From Actinomadura litoris (GTDB taxonomy: Bacteria; Actinomycetota; Actinomycetes; Streptosporangiales; Streptosporangiaceae): 64,000 nucleotides of DNA. Position 1 is the stretch's first letter. Each line of letters begins with the position of its first letter. A model generated the notes under the pieces. The model saw only the letters and a program-made list of their open reading frames with translations. It had not been told where the DNA came from and ran no database searches. The DNA is taken from NCBI RefSeq assembly GCF_009733595.1, contig NZ_WOFH01000013.1, positions 186,001 to 250,000 of the forward strand. The letters are read 5' to 3'. Shown here in pieces: positions 48,966 to 57,173 of this stretch. The position numbers and the translations under genes are program-made.

Positions 48966-50294
48966 TCAGCAACCGTCGATCGGTGAACCGTGACGGCCCA
49001 GGCGGGCGCCCGTGAAGTCGGCCGGGCCGTGGAACGTCGCGCGGCCGTCGGCCGAGCCGGGCAGGCAGAAGTCGGCGCGCTCGAAGACGGCATCCGAGAA
49101 GTCGGCCCTGCCGTGGAACTGGGCGCCGCAGAAGTCGCCGTAGGCGACCGACACACCGCTGAGGTCCAGGTCGACGAGCGTCGCGCCGGACAGGTGCAGG
49201 GACAGGTCAGGCCAGCCGCCGGGGCGGGCGCGGGCGGCGAGCGCCTCCTGCGCGGCCCGGCGCGCCCGCAGCTCGGCGGCCCGCGGCGGCGTCAGGGGCC
49301 CGGTGACGGCGAAGGGCAGCGGCACGCGCAGGTACTCGCACAGCGCGCGGGCCACCGCCGCACGGGCCCCGGGCTCGGCATCGCCGAGCGAGGCGAGCCG
49401 TTCGACACCCGCCAGGCGCGCGGCGGGGTCGGCCAGGTCGCGCCGGCCGGCGGCCAATTCGCCGTCATGGAGGTGCCAACCGAAGGGCCACTCGTGCTCG
49501 GCGTCCTCGTCGGCGCGGGCACCGGTCAGGTCAACGGTGGGGGCCGGCAGGTGGACGGGACCGCCGAAGACCGCGCCGGTGAAGTCCGCGGAGTCGCCGA
49601 AGCGAGCCTTGCCGAACCAGGCGTCCGCGCCGAACCCGGCGCCCCGGAAGGTGACCGGACCGGCGAAGCGGGCGCCGTCGCCGCCCTCGATCCACTCCTG
49701 GTAGTCGAAGTCCAGCACGGCCAGCGGCCAGTGCGGATCGTCCTCGTTGGGCTCCTGCCAGGCGGGCGTGACCGCGTCCTCGATCTCGTCCCAGGCGGGA
49801 TCCTCCTCCGACAGCCCGTCCTCGCCGCGCCCGAACCACGCCAGATCACCGAACCGCGCCCCCGCGAACCCGGCCGCGCCCCGGAACCGGGCCCGCCCGA
49901 ACACCGCCGCCTCCGCGAAGGCGGCGCCGCCGAACTCCGCGTCGCCCTCGCACAGGACGCGCTGGAACACCGCCTGCCCGCCGAACCGCGCCGCCGCGAA
50001 GTCCACATCCCCCACGAACCGCACGTCGGAGAAGTCCACCGCACCGAACGCGCAGCCCGCGAACCGCCCGTCCACCACAACCGCACCGCGCAGAACGACG
50101 TCCAGGCCGTCCCCCGCACGCAGCATCGCCGCCAGCACCCGCCCGCACGCGCGCAGCACACCGGGGTCCTCGCCCCCGGCCCGCCGCCACCACCCGCACA
50201 GGGAGTCGACCGCGTCCTGCCCGCCGCCCACCGTCTCCGGCGGGACGTCCCAACCGTCGCGCGCCGCCCAGCCGTCCCAGTCGAACCCGTTCAT
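48966..50294 (-). CDS. pentapeptide-repeat-like protein
   Basis: The gene encodes 442 residues. From about residue 65 onward the sequence follows the A(D/N)LxX-type five-residue period with Phe as the core residue, as in FAGCAFGAVDFSDVRFVGDV, DFAAARFGGQAVFQRVLCEG, AAFAEAAVFGRARFRGAAGF and DFCGAQFHGRADFSDAVFER. The repeats are interrupted by a helical insert at about 280-350. Such beta-helices can mimic DNA or act as scaffolds; some protect gyrase from quinolones. It has no signal peptide. It ends nine bases after the convergent alcohol dehydrogenase stop. Confidence 0.85.
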   Translation of the reverse strand: MNGFDWDGWAARDGWDVPPETVGGGQDAVDSLCGWWRRAGGEDPGVLRACGRVLAAMLRAGDGLDVVLRGAVVVDGRFAGCAFGAVDFSDVRFVGDVDFAAARFGGQAVFQRVLCEGDAEFGGAAFAEAAVFGRARFRGAAGFAGARFGDLAWFGRGEDGLSEEDPAWDEIEDAVTPAWQEPNEDDPHWPLAVLDFDYQEWIEGGDGARFAGPVTFRGAGFGADAWFGKARFGDSADFTGAVFGGPVHLPAPTVDLTGARADEDAEHEWPFGWHLHDGELAAGRRDLADPAARLAGVERLASLGDAEPGARAAVARALCEYLRVPLPFAVTGPLTPPRAAELRARRAAQEALAARARPGGWPDLSLHLSGATLVDLDLSGVSVAYGDFCGAQFHGRADFSDAVFERADFCLPGSADGRATFHGPADFTGARLGRHGSPIDGC

Positions 50295-50308
50295 CCCGCC
50301 TGCACAGT

Positions 50309-50350
50309 CCGTAACGACAATGACCCCGAAGCTTGCCAGCCCCGGAGGTC
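50309..50350 (-). terminator. terminator-like repeat after the phytoene-desaturase-like gene (copy 1)
   Basis: The segment starting CCGTAACGACAATGACCCCG is nearly the same as 59573-59613. Read on the minus strand it is a GC-rich inverted repeat followed by ATTGTCGTTA, at the very end of the minus-strand gene 50349-51995. The stem is less perfect than in the second copy. Confidence 0.6.
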
Positions 50351-51995
50351 ACCGACCAGCCGCATCAAGCTTCACGCGACCGCGTCGGGTGCGCAGGAGC
50401 CTTTCGGCGACGAGGAAACCCGAGCCGCCGCCGAGACCGGGGCCGGGGTGCGTGGAGGCGCCGATGTGCCACAGGCCCGGTACGCCGGTCGCGTGGCCGG
50501 TGCCCGACGACAGGGGCCGCCAGAGGACGTACTGGTCGATCCGGCAATCGCCGCCGTAGGGGTCGCCGCCGACCAGGTTGACGTTCATCTCCTCCAGTTC
50601 GGCGGGCCCCAGCACCAGACGGTCGGCGAGGGCGGAGTCCAGGTTGGTGATGTGGGGACGCAGGAGGCCGAGGATTCTGTCGGCGTAGGCGTCGCGGAGC
50701 CGCGGGGTCCAGGTGCCGTCGCCGGGGTCGATGATCCCGGCCGCGTCGCCGCGGACCCGCCGGGGCAGTTCCTGGAGTTGGAGCCACAGCAGGCCCTTGC
50801 CCTCGGGGACGCGTCCGGGGTCGACGGTGGCGGGCTGGCCGACGGCGATCGTCGGCCGTTCGGGCAGCAGGCCGCGCCAGGCGGCGTTCACCGATGCCGA
50901 CAGGGAGTCCAGGTCGTCCAGGACGTGCACGAGGGCGACGTCCTCCAGAGCCGGGTCCTTCCATCGGGGCGGCTCGTCGAGGGCCAGATGGATCTGCATG
51001 GCGGCACGGCCGTGCCGGAAGGCCCGGGCCGCCTGGACACGATCCGCAGGAGCGCGACCGTCCAGGAGGTCTTCGTAGAGGGCACGCGGGGTGACGGAGG
51101 CGAGGACGGCGCGGCGGGCGCGCAGTGCGCGTCCGTCCGCGAGCCGCACACCGGCGGCGCGGCCTTGCTCCACGAGAATCCGGGTGACATCGGCACCGGT
51201 GAGGAGCTCACCGCCGGCGTCGGTGACGATTCCGGCCAGCGCCTCGACGAGGCGGACGCCGCCGCCCTCGGGGACGGGCATGCCGCCGGTGGTGACGGCC
51301 GCGGCGATGACCTTGATGATGAAGGCCGAGGCGGCGTCGTCGGGGCCGAGGCCGCCGTGCAGGGCCCAGGGGGCCAGCATCGCGCGGGTGACGGGCGAGG
51401 AGAACGTCCGCTCCAGCCACGGCCGCGCCGGTTCCAGGACCTCCGCGCCGGACGCGACCAGGCCCCGCCGGCCCAGCCGCCGCAGCGCCCGCCAGCCGAG
51501 CCGGAGCGCCCCCGGACGCCAGAAATCGGTGCCGAGCAGGCCGAACGCCAGGTCGATCTTGCCGCCGAACTCGGTCATCATCGCCGACCAGTTCTCCGCG
51601 TCACCGACGGAGGCCAGGGCGGCGGCGAGCGCGTCGGGGTCGGTCGCGAGGACGGCCGCCCCATCGCGGCATGCGACGCCGGTGGGCCGGGAGGTGTTGC
51701 GGTAGACGACGCCGCGGCGGGCCAGTTCGCCGGCGAGGGCGGCGTAGGCGGGACCTCCGACGAACAGGGGATGCCAGCTGGACAGCAGTTCCACGGTGTA
51801 GCCCGGGAAGACCTCCCGGCTGGTGTGGACGGCGCCGCCGGGCCGGTCTTCGCGCTCGCACACCGCGACCCGCCACCCGCCGCCCGCGAGCCGCGCGGCG
51901 GCGACGAGGGCGTTGATACCGCTACCGATGACGACGGCGTCGAAGACTTCCGCGGACGGGACGCCGCCGCTCGGCGCCATGGGTGTCTCTTCCAT
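50349..51995 (-). CDS. phytoene desaturase-like FAD/NAD(P)-binding oxidoreductase
   Basis: The gene encodes 548 residues. The N-terminal dinucleotide motif is DAVVIGSGINALVAAARLAG, with VAVCEREDRPGGAVHTSREV following, as in CrtI-type enzymes and human PYROXD2. The C terminus carries GVPGLWHIGASTHPGPGLGG and GSGFLVAERLL, the second FAD motif. CrtI relatives desaturate carotenoids, but no other carotenoid genes are nearby, and the PYROXD2-like branch has no settled substrate. Two ATGs (51995 and 51980) are possible starts; GGAAGAG favours the second. It ends at a terminator-like repeat. Confidence 0.88.
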   Translation of the reverse strand: MEETPMAPSGGVPSAEVFDAVVIGSGINALVAAARLAGGGWRVAVCEREDRPGGAVHTSREVFPGYTVELLSSWHPLFVGGPAYAALAGELARRGVVYRNTSRPTGVACRDGAAVLATDPDALAAALASVGDAENWSAMMTEFGGKIDLAFGLLGTDFWRPGALRLGWRALRRLGRRGLVASGAEVLEPARPWLERTFSSPVTRAMLAPWALHGGLGPDDAASAFIIKVIAAAVTTGGMPVPEGGGVRLVEALAGIVTDAGGELLTGADVTRILVEQGRAAGVRLADGRALRARRAVLASVTPRALYEDLLDGRAPADRVQAARAFRHGRAAMQIHLALDEPPRWKDPALEDVALVHVLDDLDSLSASVNAAWRGLLPERPTIAVGQPATVDPGRVPEGKGLLWLQLQELPRRVRGDAAGIIDPGDGTWTPRLRDAYADRILGLLRPHITNLDSALADRLVLGPAELEEMNVNLVGGDPYGGDCRIDQYVLWRPLSSGTGHATGVPGLWHIGASTHPGPGLGGGSGFLVAERLLRTRRGRVKLDAAGR

Positions 51996-52149
51996 AGACG
52001 ACAGGTACCCAGAACACCGAGCGCCCCCACGGCCCCCCGGCGACGCCCGGGGCGGGAGGGCGCCGAGCCGCCCTCCCACCCAGGACTCGACCTGCGGCAC
52101 GGAGGCTCGCTCTGCACGCCGGCGGCCTGGACGGCGAAGCCCGCGAGAT

Positions 52150-52463
52150 CCGCGCGTCAGCGCCCGATCCGCCCCGACTTCTTCTTCACCACGCCGCGCG
52201 CGATGGCGAGCATCGCCTTGGTCGACCGCGATGCCGCCGCGGAGATCTACGCGACACTGCTTCCGCATCGCGACGGCCCCCCGGCCGGCGCCGCGAGCCT
52301 GGCGTTGGCACTGCGCCCGGTCGCCCACACCCTCGGTGAACTGGCCGTCTTCCTCGGTCGCGCCGACGAGGCCGCCGCCCACCTCACCCAAGCCGCCACC
52401 ATCGCCGACCGCTGGAACGCACCCCACTGGGCCGCCGAGGCACGGTCCCGAGCGACCACCTGA
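52150..52463 (+). pseudogene. 3' remnant of a TPR/AAA-type transcriptional regulator
   Basis: The plus strand reads RPDFFFTTPRAMASIALVDR, DAAAEIYATLLPHRDGPPAG, VAHTLGELAVFLGRADEAAA and HLTQAATIADRWNAPHWAAE, then a stop at 52461-52463. This is the usual C-terminal tail of large SARP/LuxR-type AAA regulators with TPR repeats (LLPHAGxxAxxGxxxLGPVxHxLG-type). Upstream there is only GC-rich non-coding sequence, so the helix-turn-helix and ATPase parts are gone. A short independent gene is less likely. Confidence 0.65.
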
Positions 52464-52610
52464 ACCGTGGACGGGGGTTCGGCGAACCGGACCACCGCAG
52501 CCGCCGACCGCTCTGGGCGGCAAGGAATGCCAACCCTGTTAACGGTGAGGCAACGATGCCGCGGCTGGAATGGGGCCGCCCCAGGCGCTGCGAGTTTTGA
52601 GGAGCCTGCC

Positions 52611-53924
52611 ATGTCCCTGCCCCACACGCCGTCCCACGACCTTGACCGCCGCGCGGTCCTGCGCCGCGCCGGTCTCACCGCGGCCGCCGCCGCGTCCGTT
52701 CCCTTCCTGGACATTCCGTCGACCCGAGCGGCGGCGACCTCCGCCAAGGACCCGGACCGGCTCTTCAAGCACGGCCGGTTCGCCGAGGCCGAGCGCGCCT
52801 ACCGGCTGCTGCTGCGCGGCGATCCGCGCAACGCCCACGCGAACGCGCAGCTCGGCTACATCGCGCTGCTGTCCAACCGCTTCCGGATGGCCGAATGCCA
52901 CCTGTCCAGCGCCATCGACCTGAACCCGGCCGACACCGGCTCCCTGCGCAGGCTCGCCGACTGCTTCGTCCGCCAGGACCGGCACGCCCGTGCGATCCCG
53001 CTGCTCAACGAGATCGGCACGCCGTCGACCAAGGCGTCCGCGACGCAGTACGGCCACCTCGGCGCCTCGCCCTACCGGATCTCCGGACCGGCCGGCACGC
53101 GCGTGCCGTTCCGGTTCCTCGACCCCGTGCCCGTGGTGGAGGCGTCGGTGAACGGTTCCCGGCCCCTGACGTTCATGGTCGACACCTACGCGACGCTCGA
53201 CCTCGCACCGGAGACCGCGAAGGACCTGGGGCTGCGGGCGGTGGCCACCACCTCAGGCGTGGCGGGTAACAAGCCGGTGACCATCTACCTCGGCGTGCTG
53301 GACTCCTTCCGGATCGGCGACATCGAGGTCCGGAACCTGCCGGTCCAGTGGTCGCAGGGCGGCCAGAGGCCGACGCTGCCGGACGGTTCCACCGCGGCCG
53401 GCGCATTCGGCACGACCGTCCTCTACCACTTCCTGGCCACGATGGATTACGCGCGCCGTGCCCTCGTCCTGCGACGGCCCCGCCCCGCCCGCAGGTCGGA
53501 CGGCCTGCCGCTGTGGCTCGCCGGGGACCACTTTCCCTGCTCGCTGGGCAGCCTGCGCGACGACGGCCCCCGGGTGGTGACCGTGGACACCGGCGGCATC
53601 GGCCACGGCCTGGACACGACGGTGGAGATCGCCGAATCCCTCGGCATCCCCGTCGACCGCGCGCACCCGGTCGGGTCGGTCAACGGGATCGACATCTACC
53701 CGATCCGGCCTGACCGCATCAGCCTCGGCCGCGCGGTCGGGCGCGACATCCTCGGCTTCGCCGCCGAGAAGGTGTTCCCCGGCCTGCCCGGCCCGGGCCT
53801 TTCCGCCGCGTTCGGCTTCGACGCGATCGCCAATTTCACGCACGACTTCTACAAGCCGTACGCGGTCACCTTCGACTACACGGCCATGCGCCTACGCATA
53901 GCTTCCCACCGCAGACGCGCCTAG
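52611..53924 (+). CDS. exported TPR protein with retropepsin-like aspartyl protease domain
   Basis: The gene encodes 437 residues. The N terminus LDRRAVLRRAGLTAAAAASV has the twin-arginine and hydrophobic core of a Tat signal. Two to three TPR units follow (about 45-135; RLFKHGRFAEAERAYRLLLR, NAHANAQLGYIALLSNRFRM). The rest has two aspartyl-protease-like lobes: EASVNGSRPLTFMVDTYATL, with Asp-Thr-Tyr in place of Asp-Thr-Gly, and RVVTVDTGGIGHGLDTTVEI, which is intact. The altered first DTG may weaken or change activity. GAGGAG is well placed before the ATG. The target and function are unknown. Confidence 0.8.
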   Translation: MSLPHTPSHDLDRRAVLRRAGLTAAAAASVPFLDIPSTRAAATSAKDPDRLFKHGRFAEAERAYRLLLRGDPRNAHANAQLGYIALLSNRFRMAECHLSSAIDLNPADTGSLRRLADCFVRQDRHARAIPLLNEIGTPSTKASATQYGHLGASPYRISGPAGTRVPFRFLDPVPVVEASVNGSRPLTFMVDTYATLDLAPETAKDLGLRAVATTSGVAGNKPVTIYLGVLDSFRIGDIEVRNLPVQWSQGGQRPTLPDGSTAAGAFGTTVLYHFLATMDYARRALVLRRPRPARRSDGLPLWLAGDHFPCSLGSLRDDGPRVVTVDTGGIGHGLDTTVEIAESLGIPVDRAHPVGSVNGIDIYPIRPDRISLGRAVGRDILGFAAEKVFPGLPGPGLSAAFGFDAIANFTHDFYKPYAVTFDYTAMRLRIASHRRRA

Positions 53925-54156
53925 GCCGAAAGGGCGTTGCCAGATGTTCCGGGGCGTGGCGGCGTCCGCTTCAGTGCTCATCCGCTCCTGGAGGACGAGG
54001 GGGACAGCGCGGTGTAGGTGAGTCGGTCCGTACCTTGCCCCCGCCGGACCTGGGGCCCGTGCCACGTCCACGGAGCTTTGTGCTCGTGAGCCCGGTGGTC
54101 ATCCGGTCCAAGGAAACGGTCGTCAAGTGGTCTACTTCTCCGCGTCGCCGGGACCC

Positions 54157-54162
54157 TAGTTT
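54157..54162 (+). promoter_or_regulatory. -10 element of a leaderless promoter
   Basis: TAGTTT ends eight bases before the ATG at 54170, which puts the transcript start on or beside the start codon. No ribosome site is present. The 245-bp gap before it (53925-54169) shows no gene. Confidence 0.5.
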
Positions 54163-54169
54163 CGGCGCC

Positions 54170-54568
54170 ATGTCCAAACTCACGACTTTGATGTGCGAGC
54201 TTCCGCCCTTCATCCCGGCGGGCGCCGAGGCGATGACCGTGACGATCGAACTGCCGCCGGGCGATTCGGGGACGCCGCCGCACCGGCACTCGGGGCCGGT
54301 CTTCGGGTACATGCTCGAAGGGGAGATGGTCTTCGAGTTGGAGGGCGAACCCGAGCGCGTGATCCGCGCCGGTGAGGCGTTCTGGGAGCCGGGCGGCGAC
54401 GTCATCCACTACCAGGCGGCCAACAATCTCAACGACGCGTGGACGCGTTTCGTCGTCGTCATGCTCGGCGTTCCCGGCGAGCCGATGCTCACCATCGTCG
54501 ACCAGGACGAACTCGAAGCGCGCCGCGACCGCCGTGCGCCGCGTCCCGCCGCCGGCCCGAGGGCCTGA
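54170..54568 (+). CDS. small cupin-domain protein
   Basis: The gene encodes 132 residues. The cupin motif 1 is SGTPPHRHSGPVFGYMLEGEMVFELEGE, with the metal ligands His-x-His and Glu/Tyr region, and motif 2 is IRAGEAFWEPGGDVIHYQAANN. Single cupins of this type bind metal and act as dioxygenases, isomerases or sensors. It begins without a ribosome site, fitting a leaderless message. The stop is five bases before the epimerase-like gene, so both form one operon. Confidence 0.9.
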   Translation: MSKLTTLMCELPPFIPAGAEAMTVTIELPPGDSGTPPHRHSGPVFGYMLEGEMVFELEGEPERVIRAGEAFWEPGGDVIHYQAANNLNDAWTRFVVVMLGVPGEPMLTIVDQDELEARRDRRAPRPAAGPRA

Positions 54569-54573
54569 GGACC

Positions 54574-55431
54574 GTGCACATCTTCCTGGCCGGCGCCACC
54601 GGGGTCCTCGGACGGCACATCCTCCCGCTCCTTCTCGACCAAGGCCATCAGGTCACCGCCCTGACCCGCGGCGACGACGGCGCGGCGGCGATTAGGTCCA
54701 GGGGCGCCTCCGCCGTGATCGGAGACGTCCATGACCGCGGGGAACTCGCCCGCATCGTCGGCGCGGCCGCACCCGACGTCGTGATGCACCAGCTCACCGA
54801 CCTGAGCGGCGGCAGCAGCGACGCCAACGCCCGGATACGGACGATCGGCACCCGCAACCTGGTCGACGCGGCCCGCGCCGCGAAGGTCCGGCGGATCGTC
54901 GCGCAGAGCATCGCGTGGGCGTACGAGGGCGGCCCGGATCCTGCCGATGAGGACGCCCCGCTCGACCTGACCGCGCCGGTTCCACGCAGGACGACCATCG
55001 AGGGCGTCGCGGCACTGGAGAGGGCGGTGAGCGAGCTGCCCGAGTGGGTGGTGCTGCGATACGGGCTCCTCTACGGGCCCGGCACCTGGTACACGCCGGG
55101 CGGGCTCATCGCCGACAAGGCGCATGCGGGCACGCTCGCGACTTCGGACGATGTCAGTAGTTTCGTCCACATCGGGGACGCCGCCACCGCCGCCGTCCAG
55201 GCGCTCGCCTGGCCGTCCGGCGCGACGGTCAACGTCGTCGACGACGAGCCCGCCGCCGCCCGGGACTGGGTGCCCGTCTTCTGCGAGGCCGTCGCGGCAC
55301 CGCCGCCGCCGGACGGACCGTCGGCGCCCCGGGCCCCCTGGGCGCGCGGAGCCGACAACCATTACGCGCGCAAGCACCTCGGCTGGGTTCCGGCGCACCC
55401 GTCGTGGCGCCTCGGGTTCTTCGCCGAGTAA
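54574..55431 (+). CDS. NAD-dependent epimerase/dehydratase family protein
   Basis: This 285-residue extended SDR has HIFLAGATGVLGRHILPLLL (GxxGxxG), VTALTRGDDGAAAIRSRGAS and AVIGDVHDRGELARIV. The catalytic Tyr seems to be replaced or moved, since the usual YxxxK is not obvious; VVLRYGLLYGPGTWYTPGGL is conserved in the family. GTG at 54574 starts directly before the nucleotide loop. It is co-transcribed with the cupin gene. Confidence 0.88.
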   Translation: MHIFLAGATGVLGRHILPLLLDQGHQVTALTRGDDGAAAIRSRGASAVIGDVHDRGELARIVGAAAPDVVMHQLTDLSGGSSDANARIRTIGTRNLVDAARAAKVRRIVAQSIAWAYEGGPDPADEDAPLDLTAPVPRRTTIEGVAALERAVSELPEWVVLRYGLLYGPGTWYTPGGLIADKAHAGTLATSDDVSSFVHIGDAATAAVQALAWPSGATVNVVDDEPAAARDWVPVFCEAVAAPPPPDGPSAPRAPWARGADNHYARKHLGWVPAHPSWRLGFFAE

Positions 55432-55473
55432 TCCAGCAGCATTTCGTTGTCTATGCCCGACAAGAGGTGGCCG

Positions 55474-56487
55474 ATGGACATCACCGCGCTCTTCCTCGCC
55501 GGCGCCGGGATGGGGCTGACGGCCGGGGGCACCACCTGCGCCGCCGTGCAGTTCGGCCTGCTCACCGGCGCCATCCGGGACGGCGGCGGGCCGCGGCCGG
55601 TCGCGTCGTTCCTGACGGCCAAGCTGGCCTCCCACACGGTGCTCGGGGCGCTGCTCGGGCTGGCCGGCGGCGCGGTGCAGCCGGGGCCGCGGGTCCGGGG
55701 CGCGCTGCTGACGGCGGCGGCGCTGGTCCTCGCCCTGTTCGCGCTCGACCTGCTGGGCTTCGGCCCGGCCCGGCGCCTACCGCGCCGCCGGAGCGCCGCG
55801 GAGCCCGTCCCCGCGGAAGGTCGCGCGGGGCTCCCGGGCCACTGCGCGCCGTCCATGCGGCCGCAGACGAGGCGCCGGCGGCGGCCCTGGGCGCTGGGGG
55901 CGGCGACCGTGCTGGTGCCGTGCGGGCTGACCCTGTCGGCGGAGCTGCTCGCGGTCACGTCGCGCTCCGCGCTCGGCGGCGCGGTGGTGATGGGCGCGTT
56001 CGTGCTCGGCACTGCGCCGCTGTTCGGCCTCGCCGGCCTGGCCGCCGGGCGCGTCCTCGCGGTGCTGCGCGGGCGGCTCGCGGCGCTGCCCGCACTCGTG
56101 CTCGTCGTGGCCGCCGGATGGACGCTGCTGTCGGGGCTGCGGCTCGGCGGCCGGCTCCCCTCCGGCGGCGGGACGGCCTCGGCGGCCGACTCGGCGCGGT
56201 TCGTGCGGACCGACGCGTCCGGCACGCAGGTCGTCACCGTCTGGGCTCTCGACCAGGGCTACCGGCCCGCGCTCGCCACGGCGCGCGCGGGCGTCCCGAC
56301 CGTCCTGGTGCTGCGCACGCACGGTACGCGGGGGCACACACGGGCGTTCACCATCCCCGGACGCGGGAAGGACGTGATCCTCCCGGAGAACGGAGACACC
56401 CGGATCGACCTCGGCACCCCGGGGCCAGGCCGGATGCGGTTCGTGTGCGCGTCCGGCCACTTCCCCGGGGCGATCACCTTCCAGTAG
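55474..56487 (+). CDS. TauE/SafE (DsbD-like) membrane domain fused to a cupredoxin
   Basis: The gene encodes 337 residues. The first 215 residues form six helices with LFLAGAGMGLTAGGTTCAAV and ATVLVPCGLTLSAELLAVTS, each with one Cys in the positions typical of the DsbD/urease-accessory-like transporter family. The C-terminal 110 residues are an extracytoplasmic cupredoxin domain: TVWALDQGYRPALATARAGVP, HTRAFTIPGRGKDVILPENG and RMRFVCASGHFPGAITF, supplying the His, Cys and His copper ligands. AAGAGG precedes ATG 55474; ATG 55453 is an alternative. A role in copper or electron handling at the membrane is likely. Confidence 0.82.
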   Translation: MDITALFLAGAGMGLTAGGTTCAAVQFGLLTGAIRDGGGPRPVASFLTAKLASHTVLGALLGLAGGAVQPGPRVRGALLTAAALVLALFALDLLGFGPARRLPRRRSAAEPVPAEGRAGLPGHCAPSMRPQTRRRRRPWALGAATVLVPCGLTLSAELLAVTSRSALGGAVVMGAFVLGTAPLFGLAGLAAGRVLAVLRGRLAALPALVLVVAAGWTLLSGLRLGGRLPSGGGTASAADSARFVRTDASGTQVVTVWALDQGYRPALATARAGVPTVLVLRTHGTRGHTRAFTIPGRGKDVILPENGDTRIDLGTPGPGRMRFVCASGHFPGAITFQ

Positions 56488-56489
56488 CC

Positions 56490-57160
56490 GGCCGATGATG
56501 GCTGCGGCGAGGGTCATGAGGGCTCTGTGGATGTCGTCGCGGATACCCAGCGGATGCGCAACCGGCCGAACCGGTGCGGCAGGGCGATCGCCGCTCGACG
56601 ACGTAGCGCTGCGCGGCCGGATGCCCTCGGCGCGGACGAGGCGGCGGTGTTCGCCGTGGTCCTAGCCGCGTTCGTCCGGCAGGCAGCCCGGTCTCCGGCA
56701 GAGCCCTCCAACCCGGCACGGATGCGCGGCACCCGGTCCAGCAGTGGGACGAGTTGGGTGACGTCGTCAGCGACACCGCCGGCGCCATCTCGTGGGCCGT
56801 TGGAGCCCGGCCAGGCCCGGTTCCGGGCCGCCCTTGAGCGCCCGGACGTGCGAGCTGTCGATCATCGCCTGGTCCAGGCCGGCCCCTCGGCGGCGTGCAA
56901 TCCCTCCAGCAGCAGCCGGTGCAAGGCGTCCCACGCCCCGGCCTGGTGCCACTCGGCCTGCACGTCGTTCCCGACCGCGAACCCCGGTTCCTGCGGCAGG
57001 AACTTCCAGCGGCTCCCGGTGTGCGGCACGAACAAGATCCCGCAGGGCACCTGGCGGTCGTCCAGCCGCTTGCGCTTACGCGCTCCCCCTCAGCAGCAGC
57101 GGCTCGACCCGTTCCCACGGGCTGTCGGCCCTCACCATAAATCGCGTCGTATGCGCATTC
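56490..57160 (-). mobile_element. degenerate IS5-family transposase
   Basis: The minus strand contains pieces of one IS5-type transposase in several frames. WERVEPLLLRG near 57115 comes first, then CGILFVPHTGSRWKFLPQEP and WDALHRLLLEGLHAAEGPAW (56880-57060). AMIDSSHVRALKGGPEPG (about 56870) carries the DDE Asp, and RFGRLRIRWVSATTS shifts into RDDIHRALMTLAAAIIGRL (56490-56570). At least three frameshifts and a loss of the middle catalytic part make it inactive. I could not find terminal inverted repeats. Confidence 0.8.
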
Positions 57161-57173
57161 TGATATGGCCTTT

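Noticed and set aside
48990..52463. 1157-residue plus-strand open frame
   Set aside because: Most of it is antisense to the pentapeptide-repeat and desaturase-like genes; only its last ~105 residues look like protein and are listed as a regulator remnant.
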